NCBI GenBank assembly: GCA_020851835.1
Contig: JADZBZ010000523.1
Location: 1 to 5,532, forward strand
Reading direction: 5' to 3'
Length of the DNA: 5,532 nt
From: Acidobacteriota bacterium
GTDB lineage: Bacteria; Acidobacteriota; Vicinamibacteria; Vicinamibacterales; UBA2999
Below the pieces are notes generated by a model. That model did not search any database. It was given only the letters and a program-made list of their open reading frames with translations, and had not been told where the DNA came from. The position numbers were made by a program, and so were the translations under genes. This document shows positions 1 through 4,777 of this stretch, piece by piece (the first letter of the stretch is position 1; each line of letters opens with the position of its first letter).

Positions 1-821
1 GCCCAGACGATGCGCGGCCGGGCCTCATCCGCAGCTTCCTCGAACGCGCGGACGACTTCGGCGGCGTGCCGGCGTTCTACGAAATCGGCGCTCCGCAGCT
101 GCACCTGTACGCGGACCAGGGGCTGGCGTTCGTCAAGCTCGGGGAAGAAGCCGTGGTGGATCTCGCACGCTTCTCGCTCGAGGGCGGGCACGGCGCCAAG
201 TATCGGCAGTCGATGCGCCGGCTCGAGCGTGAGGGAGGCGTGTTCCGCGTGGCGCCGGCCGAAGACGTGCCGGCGATGATGGCGTCGCTCACGGACGTCT
301 CGAACGACTGGCTGCGCCACAAGGCCGGCGCGGAGAAAGGCTTCTCGCTCGGGTTCTTCGACGACGCCTACCTGCAGCGCTTTCCGGTGGCCGTCATCGA
401 ACGCGGCGGCCGCATTCAGGCGTTCGCCAACCTCTGGCGGGGAGCCGACGGCGTCGAACTGTCCGTCGATCTCATGCGCTACGGGAGGGAGGCCCCCCGA
501 GGCGTTATGGAGGCGCTGTTCGTTCACCTGCTGGATTGGGGCCGCCAGAACGGCTATCGGCGTTTCTCGCTCGGCATGGCGCCGCTCTCTGGCGTCGAGG
601 ACTCCCCGCTGGCGCCGCTCTGGAACCGCGTCGGGGCGTTTGTCTACGAGCACGGCGAGTCGATGTACGGCTTTCAGGGACTGCGAGGCTTCAAAGACAA
701 GTTCGACCCCGTCTGGGAGGCGCGCTACCTGGCCTATCCGGGCGGCTTCCGCCTGCCGCGGATTCTCGCCGACGTCTCGGCCCTCATTGCGGGCGGCTAT
801 CGCCAGCTCCTGCTCAAGTAG
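1..821 (+). CDS. mprF: MprF-type phosphatidylglycerol aminoacyltransferase, C-terminal part (5' end outside window)
   Basis: This is the C-terminal synthase domain (DUF2156, tandem GNAT-like folds) of an MprF-family protein. The family transfers an amino acid, usually Lys or Ala, from aminoacyl-tRNA to phosphatidylglycerol at the inner membrane, lowering negative surface charge and sensitivity to cationic peptides. The reading frame is open from base 3 to the TAG at 819-821, giving 272 visible residues. An internal GTG at 66 is not the real start, because homologous sequence (LIRSFLERADDFGG) continues upstream of it. Family hallmarks seen are FYEIG near the start, KLGEEA, the FPVAVIERGGRIQAFANLW strand region, SVDLMRY, GYRRFSLGMAPLSGVE (about 553-600), and the end block YGFQGLRGFKDKFDP. 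The N-terminal flippase membrane domain, if present, lies outside the window. Lys versus Ala specificity cannot be told from this fragment. Family assignment is firm; bifunctionality is inferred. Confidence 0.93.
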   Translation, partial: PDDARPGLIRSFLERADDFGGVPAFYEIGAPQLHLYADQGLAFVKLGEEAVVDLARFSLEGGHGAKYRQSMRRLEREGGVFRVAPAEDVPAMMASLTDVSNDWLRHKAGAEKGFSLGFFDDAYLQRFPVAVIERGGRIQAFANLWRGADGVELSVDLMRYGREAPRGVMEALFVHLLDWGRQNGYRRFSLGMAPLSGVEDSPLAPLWNRVGAFVYEHGESMYGFQGLRGFKDKFDPVWEARYLAYPGGFRLPRILADVSALIAGGYRQLLLK

Positions 822-876
822 CCGGCGGCACCGGGTCGGACGCCGTGCCTACCGCGCCCCACCTGGGCCGGGCAGC

Positions 877-910
877 CACCTGCCTGTCACACTTGTCACC
901 TGCCGGTCAG
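877..910. repeat. Short direct repeats upstream of the BON-domain gene
   Basis: CACCTGCC occurs at 877-884 and again at 897-904 (period 20). TGTCAC occurs at 885-890 and again at 894-899 (period 9). They lie in the 161-bp gap between mprF and the BON gene, about 75-105 bp before its start codon. Direct repeats in this position could be a regulator binding site. I see no convincing -35/-10 pair in this gap, so the role is unassigned and chance is possible. Confidence 0.3.
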
Positions 911-982
911 ATCGACGTCAGCCGCCCAATCGTCTCACTAATTAGGACCGGGTTGATCCGGTTTGGACAGGAGGGTGAGTCG

Positions 983-1576
983 ATGAAAACGCGAGTACTG
1001 ACGTCAGTGGTCCTGGTGGCCGTCATGTGTGCCTTCGCGCCGTTGCTTCACGCGCGGACGGTGGGCGACCCGACGGAGGACATCCGCGAGGCCCTGCTCT
1101 GGCTGCCGTACTACGGCCCGTTCGACGCGCTGAGTTTCCGCTACGAGAAGGGCACCGTCACGCTGACGGGCAGCGCCTACGCACTCGGGCTGAAAGCCGA
1201 CGCCGAGCGAGCGGTCAAGCGCGTGGCTGGCGTGGATCAGGTAATCAACCAGATTGATCTGCTTCCGACGTCGCTTCACGACGATGACCTGCGGTGGCGG
1301 ACCTTCTATGCGATCTACACGAACGATTTCCTGTCGCGCTACGCCCCTGGCGGCGCACTGCTGCTACGCCGCCACGGCGCGATGCGCGGTGAGCGCAACC
1401 TGGGTCTCGAGCCCATCGGCCAGTATCCGATCCACATCATCGTCCGTGGCGGTCGCATCGAGCTGATGGGGATGGTGGACAACGCGGCCGACAAGACCGC
1501 GGCTGAAATGGCCGCGCGCGGTGTCGCCGGGTCGTTCGGCGTGGAGAACCGCCTCCAGGTGATCTCCGGCTCGTAG
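983..1576 (+). CDS. Secreted BON-domain protein
   Basis: Predicted 197-residue exported protein. Residues 1-24 form a signal peptide: a basic start (MKTR), a hydrophobic core VLTSVVLVAVMCAFAPLL, and a likely cleavage after LLHA. Cys16 does not sit in a good lipobox, so a lipoprotein is unlikely. Residues about 32-95 form a clear BON domain, with a helix, the strand GTVTLTGSA, then a helix AERAVKRVAGVDQVINQI. Residues about 103-195 look like a second BON domain, with the strand GGRIELMGMVDNAADK and a final helix ending VENRLQV. Its helix and strand are separated by a longer insert (about 115-148). BON domains are found in periplasmic and outer-membrane proteins such as OsmY and are thought to bind phospholipid or other envelope ligands. 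The ATG at 983 is chosen because AGGAGG (969-974) lies 8 bases before it and a signal peptide follows. The longer in-frame reading back to 536 overlaps mprF and is rejected. The gene converges on the phosphatase gene, 12 bp away. Confidence 0.85.
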   Translation: MKTRVLTSVVLVAVMCAFAPLLHARTVGDPTEDIREALLWLPYYGPFDALSFRYEKGTVTLTGSAYALGLKADAERAVKRVAGVDQVINQIDLLPTSLHDDDLRWRTFYAIYTNDFLSRYAPGGALLLRRHGAMRGERNLGLEPIGQYPIHIIVRGGRIELMGMVDNAADKTAAEMAARGVAGSFGVENRLQVISGS

Positions 1577-1588
1577 CCAACCGGACCG

Positions 1589-2563
1589 TCAGGACCCGGC
1601 CGGACCAATGGTGAACGCCAGCACGGTCCGGTCGTCCTGCCAGTCGTCCACGCCGGCCGGGCCGAGCCCGCGGAGTGCGAGGGACACCAGCGCATGGCAG
1701 ATGGCCGGCGCGCTCGCGCCGTGCGGGAGGCCGCGCACCGTGGCGACGATCGTGTCGGCCGGCGAAGCGGGGCCTCGCTCGATGGCCTCGGTGATGCCGT
1801 CGGTGAAGAACACGCCGTGGTCTCCCGCGCGCAGATCGAGGGCATCCTCGACATACGACGCTTCGGCCATGAGACCGGCGGGTGGGCCTCCCACATCCAG
1901 CCGCACCACTTCCTCGTCGCGGATCAGCAGGGCGGGCGGATGTCCGGCATTGACGTAGGTCAGCGTCCCGCGGCCGGTGTCGAGCCTGCCGACGATGCCG
2001 GTGATGTAGGGTTGTCCACCCGTATCGCTGTGCAGCGCGCTCGAGAGCCGGCTCACGAGGTCGGCTGGCTGTCGGTACTCCCGCAGCAGCGTCCGGAAGG
2101 CGGCCCTCGTGTAGGCGAGCAGCATGGCCGCTGGAATGCCCTTGCCCGAGATGTCGGCCAGGATGAATATCACCTCGGTTCCGCTGATGGACACCAGGTC
2201 GTAGAAATCCCCGCCAATCCGGCCGGCGGGCTCGAGGTGAGCCCCCCATTGCAGCCCGGGGCGGTCAGCCGGTAACTGCGGCAGCAGGTTGCGCTGCAGG
2301 TCGGCGGCGATGGAGAGCTGGGTGTCGAGCACCACTCGGGCCCGCTCCGCGCCGGAGAGCGCCACGCGCGCGGCGCGCAGATCCAGCCAGAAATAGGTCG
2401 CCACGCCCACCATGCCGGCCAGGACGGCGTCGCTGATCCAGGTCAGCTCCCACTCCGTCGGCTTGAAGGTCCCGATCAGTGCGAACTCGATGGCCGTGGC
2501 CAGTCCATACGCCACGGCCGTCACCAGCGCGGCCCGCCCGAGAGCGCCCCAGCAGGCGCTCAT
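1589..2563 (-). CDS. Membrane-anchored SpoIIE/PP2C-type serine phosphatase
   Basis: Predicted 324-residue protein phosphatase of the SpoIIE family (PPM fold, PF07228). Two hydrophobic segments at about residues 8-31 and 43-61 anchor it in the membrane. A helical linker (about 62-95, ending LQRNLLPQ) then leads into the catalytic domain, about 105-320. Metal-binding and core motifs are visible in order: RIGGDFYD (Asp119), ADISGKGIPAAM (Asp137), NAGHPP (205-210), FFTDGITEA (Asp255) and DDRTVLAF (Asp310/311). All expected acidic residues are present, so it should be active. Such enzymes typically dephosphorylate STAS-domain anti-anti-sigma factors in partner-switching pathways. No STAS or anti-sigma kinase gene lies in the window, so the substrate is unknown. 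There is no PAS, GAF, HAMP or receiver domain; the sensing part would be the two helices and short loop. The ATG at 2563 is the only plausible start, since an in-frame TGA lies 9 bases upstream; its ribosome site is weak. It follows the transglycosylase gene by 21 bp and is probably cotranscribed with it. Confidence 0.92.
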   Translation of the reverse strand: MSACWGALGRAALVTAVAYGLATAIEFALIGTFKPTEWELTWISDAVLAGMVGVATYFWLDLRAARVALSGAERARVVLDTQLSIAADLQRNLLPQLPADRPGLQWGAHLEPAGRIGGDFYDLVSISGTEVIFILADISGKGIPAAMLLAYTRAAFRTLLREYRQPADLVSRLSSALHSDTGGQPYITGIVGRLDTGRGTLTYVNAGHPPALLIRDEEVVRLDVGGPPAGLMAEASYVEDALDLRAGDHGVFFTDGITEAIERGPASPADTIVATVRGLPHGASAPAICHALVSLALRGLGPAGVDDWQDDRTVLAFTIGPAGS

Positions 2564-2584
2564 CTGTCTCGATCACCCATGCGC

Positions 2585-3640
2585 CTAGTATTGCCCGTCC
2601 GAGGTCCACGGCCATTCCTGCCGTTCCAGATCGCGCGCCTTCGTCCACACATAGCTCCAGGCGGACGGCGCCTGCCGGTTGCGGATGAACTCCGCGCGCC
2701 GGCGGATCACGGCGTCGAGGTAGCCACCGCCGTCGCCCTGCCGCGCGCCCGCGATGCCGCGGTTGTACGCGCGCACCGCGACCTCGAGGTCGCCTGCGGC
2801 CTCGTCAAGCAGCAGCCCCATCCACACGGCGACGAATCGGGTGGCCATCCAGGGGTTGAAGTAGTCCTGTTCGGTGAACGTCGTGTCGACCGTGCCGCGG
2901 GCGAACAGGAGCGGCAGCCGCGTCCTGGCGAAGTCGGAAGCCTGCGCGAGGCCGACGTCGCGGCTACCGTCGCGGTTGACGAAGAACGCGCGGTGGTCGA
3001 ACCAGGATTCGGACATCACGATGGCGGCGAGCGTGTCGGCCACCAGCCGCGGGGGCAGGTCGTAGGCAGCCCCCACATGGTAGAAGCCGGACCAGTACGC
3101 CACCATTTGGCGGAAGGCCACCGTGCGCACCGGCTGCGGCACGTCGTCCCAGTCCTCGGCGCGCATCCGGTCCCACACACGCGGGTGCATCAGCACGCCT
3201 TCGTAGCGGGCGAGCAGGTTGTCGAGACCCTCGTGGCGCAACGGTTCGGGCACGCTGTTCCAGTCCGCCAGGTGCATGCGGATCCAGAGACCGGGATTCC
3301 CGCGGATGTCATCAGCGGTGGTTCGCCAGGGGAGGTACCAGCCGCCCGACGCGATCGTCACCGTGACGGGCGTGGGATCGAAGAAGACGGTGTCGAGATC
3401 GACGGCGGGCGCCGCTTGCGGGATGCTCGCGCGGGCCTCTGCCTGAAGTCGGCGGTACTCCCGGGCAGCGGCGCCACCGGCCGTGGCGAGCAACGCGCCA
3501 CTCACAAGGATGGCGGCGGCCCATCGCCAGCGGTGCGCCAGCGGCCCGATGCCGCGAACCGGCTCGCGCGGAGTACGGGCCGCGGGCCCCACGGGGTGGA
3601 GGTGTTCGGCCATCACGCCGGCCGTGGACTGGCGGAGCAT
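2585..3640 (-). CDS. Membrane-anchored lytic transglycosylase (SLT domain)
   Basis: Predicted 351-residue enzyme that should cleave the MurNAc-GlcNAc bond of peptidoglycan in the periplasm. A basic N-terminus (about 1-39) is followed by one hydrophobic segment (about 39-59), a signal anchor or uncleaved signal. The middle region (about 80-185) has no recognised motif but is rich in Trp and acidic residues. The C-terminal SLT/lysozyme-like domain spans about 186-325. It shows VMSESWFDHRA, where Glu211 is the expected catalytic acid, then DVGLAQAS (228-235) and VRAYNRG (289-295), the standard order of SLT motifs. The start at 3640 is supported by AGGAGG on the minus strand (3649-3654) with an 8-base spacing; Met10 is a weaker alternative. 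It lies 117 bp downstream of the yihY-like gene and 21 bp upstream of the SpoIIE phosphatase gene. The SLT assignment is firm; the exact subfamily is not determined. Confidence 0.88.
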   Translation of the reverse strand: MLRQSTAGVMAEHLHPVGPAARTPREPVRGIGPLAHRWRWAAAILVSGALLATAGGAAAREYRRLQAEARASIPQAAPAVDLDTVFFDPTPVTVTIASGGWYLPWRTTADDIRGNPGLWIRMHLADWNSVPEPLRHEGLDNLLARYEGVLMHPRVWDRMRAEDWDDVPQPVRTVAFRQMVAYWSGFYHVGAAYDLPPRLVADTLAAIVMSESWFDHRAFFVNRDGSRDVGLAQASDFARTRLPLLFARGTVDTTFTEQDYFNPWMATRFVAVWMGLLLDEAAGDLEVAVRAYNRGIAGARQGDGGGYLDAVIRRRAEFIRNRQAPSAWSYVWTKARDLERQEWPWTSDGQY

Positions 3641-3648
3641 ACGGTGAA

Positions 3649-3654
3649 CCTCCT
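3649..3654 (-). promoter_or_regulatory. Shine-Dalgarno of the transglycosylase gene
   Basis: On the minus strand AGGAGG lies 8 bases before the ATG at 3640. It fixes the start at 3640 rather than at the in-frame Met 27 bases downstream. Confidence 0.75.
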
Positions 3655-3695
3655 GTTGCGGGGGGCTGCTGATGGGGAGAGAGGTATTTCTTTGT

Positions 3696-3710
3696 GGTCA
3701 AATTATCATA
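3696..3710 (-). promoter_or_regulatory. Probable promoter (-10 region) for the transglycosylase-phosphatase operon
   Basis: The 117-bp gap upstream of the transglycosylase gene contains a sharp AT-rich island (about 3685-3712) in otherwise very GC-rich sequence. On the minus strand it reads TATGATAATTTGACC. TATGAT (3710-3705) matches the sigma-70 -10 consensus at five of six positions and would start transcription near 3698, giving a leader of roughly 58 bases. No good -35 hexamer is found 16-18 bases upstream, so it is either a weak or activator-dependent promoter, or uses another sigma factor. Confidence 0.45.
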
Positions 3711-3757
3711 CACGATCCCGTCCCGCGGCGTGGCCGCTGGTGGTCCTGCGCGCGGGT

Positions 3758-4666
3758 TCACACGCCCTGTTCGGCGAGCTCCTCCCTGACCAGAACCGCC
3801 GTCGGACGCGGCACCACCACCCGGCCCGCCGCCAGCACGTGCGCCTTGGTGACGGCCGCGCCGAAGTAGAGGATGAGTGCCGAGTAGTACACCCAGAGCA
3901 GCAACAGCACCAGCGAGCCCGCGGCCCCGTACGCGGACGCCGGCGCCGTGACCGCCAGGTACGCGGCAATCAGCGACTGTCCTGCCACGAAGAGCACACC
4001 GGTCGTGAAGGCGCCCACCCATACGTCTGCCCAGCCGACCACCGCGTCGGGCAGCACCTTGAAGATCACCGCGAAGAGCAGTGTGAACACGACCGTCGAG
4101 ACGACGATTTCCACCGCGCCGACCAGCAGCGGCGACACCTGCACCCAGTCCTCGGCATAGGCGACCAGCGAGCGCAGCACGACATTGGCCACAAGCGACG
4201 CCAGCAGCACCAGGCCGATCGTGAGCACGATGGCCAGCGAGACGATGCGGTTCTTGACGAACAGCGTGATGCCGCTTCGCTGGGGCCTGGCGGTCACGCC
4301 CCAGATACGGTTGAGCGATGTCTGCATCTGGGCGAACACGGTCGTCGCGCCCAGCACCAACGCGATCAGCCCGGTCACCGCGGGAATCACGCCGGCGACA
4401 TCCGGGCGAGAACGGGCCACCGCATCCTGCACCGCGTGAGCGGCGTCGGGGCCGACCAGACGGGTCAGCCGCGCGGCGACCAGGCCGCGGGCGGCATCGT
4501 CGCCGAAGACCGCGCCGGCGATCGACACGACGATGATCACCACCGGTGCCAGTGAGAACAGCGTGTAGAAGGCGAGCGCGCCGGCGTGGGTGAACGCGTT
4601 GCGCCCGAGCCAGAGGCGGCTGGCGTCGACGAAAATCCGCCAGGCCGAGTTCAGCAGGCGGGCCAT
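3758..4666 (-). CDS. YihY/BrkB family integral membrane protein
   Basis: Predicted 302-residue inner-membrane protein of the YihY/virulence factor BrkB family. The length and six-helix layout are typical. Hydrophobic segments lie at about residues 28-53, 92-113, 138-165, 180-204, 214-238 and 245-272. Family signatures include the first-helix block ALAFYTLFSLAPVV, SLNRIWGV (117-124), and the last-helix block YGAAGSLVLLLLWVYYSALILYFGA followed by VTKA. The molecular function is not settled; older names such as ribonuclease BN for E. coli YihY were misassignments, and a transport or envelope role is usually assumed. The ATG at 4666 is chosen because family homology begins there and no other ATG or GTG lies just upstream; the ribosome site is poor. 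The open frame continues far upstream, but that part is antisense to the repeat gene. It is divergent from the 22-residue-repeat gene across a 111-bp gap. Confidence 0.9.
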   Translation of the reverse strand: MARLLNSAWRIFVDASRLWLGRNAFTHAGALAFYTLFSLAPVVIIVVSIAGAVFGDDAARGLVAARLTRLVGPDAAHAVQDAVARSRPDVAGVIPAVTGLIALVLGATTVFAQMQTSLNRIWGVTARPQRSGITLFVKNRIVSLAIVLTIGLVLLASLVANVVLRSLVAYAEDWVQVSPLLVGAVEIVVSTVVFTLLFAVIFKVLPDAVVGWADVWVGAFTTGVLFVAGQSLIAAYLAVTAPASAYGAAGSLVLLLLWVYYSALILYFGAAVTKAHVLAAGRVVVPRPTAVLVREELAEQGV

Positions 4667-4696
4667 GCGCCCACGGTAGCACGCGCGCGGCCCGCG

Positions 4697-4715
4697 CGGC
4701 CCGGCTTGCGGGCCG
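4697..4715. repeat. GC-rich inverted repeat in the divergent promoter region
   Basis: A perfect 7-bp inverted repeat, CGGCCCG (4697-4703) and CGGGCCG (4709-4715), is separated by the 5-base loop GCTTG. It overlaps the candidate -35 hexamer of the repeat gene (4706-4711). It may be an operator or merely a product of high GC. No T-run follows on either strand, so it is not an intrinsic terminator. Confidence 0.35.
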
Positions 4716-4734
4716 GACGCGGCCGGGGTATGCT
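4706..4734 (+). promoter_or_regulatory. Candidate sigma-70 promoter of the 22-residue-repeat gene
   Basis: TTGCGG (4706-4711) and TATGCT (4729-4734) are separated by 17 bases, the optimal spacing. The -10 matches four of six consensus positions and the -35 has the key TTG. The -10 sits exactly where a GC-rich stretch gives way to an AT-rich one. Transcription would start near 4741, giving a leader of about 37 bases. Plausible from sequence, with no other support. Confidence 0.45.
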
Positions 4735-4763
4735 GAATTACTTTGAATACAAATAATCTCAGC
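4732..4763. repeat. Imperfect AT-rich palindrome, possible operator
   Basis: Left arm GCTGA-ATTA-c-TTTG (4732-4745) and right arm CAAA-TAAT-c-TCAGC (4750-4763) are reverse complements over 13 pairs, with one unpaired C in each arm and an AATA centre (4746-4749). It overlaps the end of the candidate -10, covers the expected start site and ends 2 bases before the Shine-Dalgarno. This suits a dimeric repressor's operator, possibly shared with the divergent yihY-like gene. An RNA hairpin is possible only if transcription starts upstream of 4732. Confidence 0.5.
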
Positions 4764-4765
4764 CG

Positions 4766-4773
4766 TAAGGAGG
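4766..4773 (+). promoter_or_regulatory. Strong Shine-Dalgarno of the repeat gene
   Basis: TAAGGAGG is fully complementary to the usual 16S rRNA 3' end. It lies 4 bases before the ATG at 4778 and decides the start of this otherwise unrecognised gene. The perfect match suggests efficient translation. Confidence 0.8.
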
Positions 4774-4777
4774 CACG

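Noticed and set aside
66..68. GTG as the start of the mprF-like gene
   Set aside because: MprF-family sequence continues in frame upstream to the window edge, so the gene is cut by the window rather than starting here.
947..962. Small inverted repeat ACCGG/CCGGT just before the BON ribosome site
   Set aside because: Only 5 bp with a 6-base loop in GC-rich DNA; expected by chance and no further support.
536..982. Upstream extension of the BON protein to an ATG inside mprF
   Set aside because: It overlaps the mprF 3' end in another frame, while the ATG at 983 has a strong ribosome site and begins a signal peptide.
3722..3756. Possible intrinsic terminator after the yihY-like gene
   Set aside because: A perfect 5-bp stem with a 3-base loop (3725-3737) and an alternative CCCGCG/CGCGGG pair are present, but no T-run follows on the minus strand. 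It is too weak to call.
2579..4555. A 658-codon open reading frame on the plus strand
   Set aside because: It runs antisense across the transglycosylase and yihY-like genes, has low-complexity His/Arg/Asp-rich content and no domain, and overlaps well-supported genes. It is an effect of high GC codon use.
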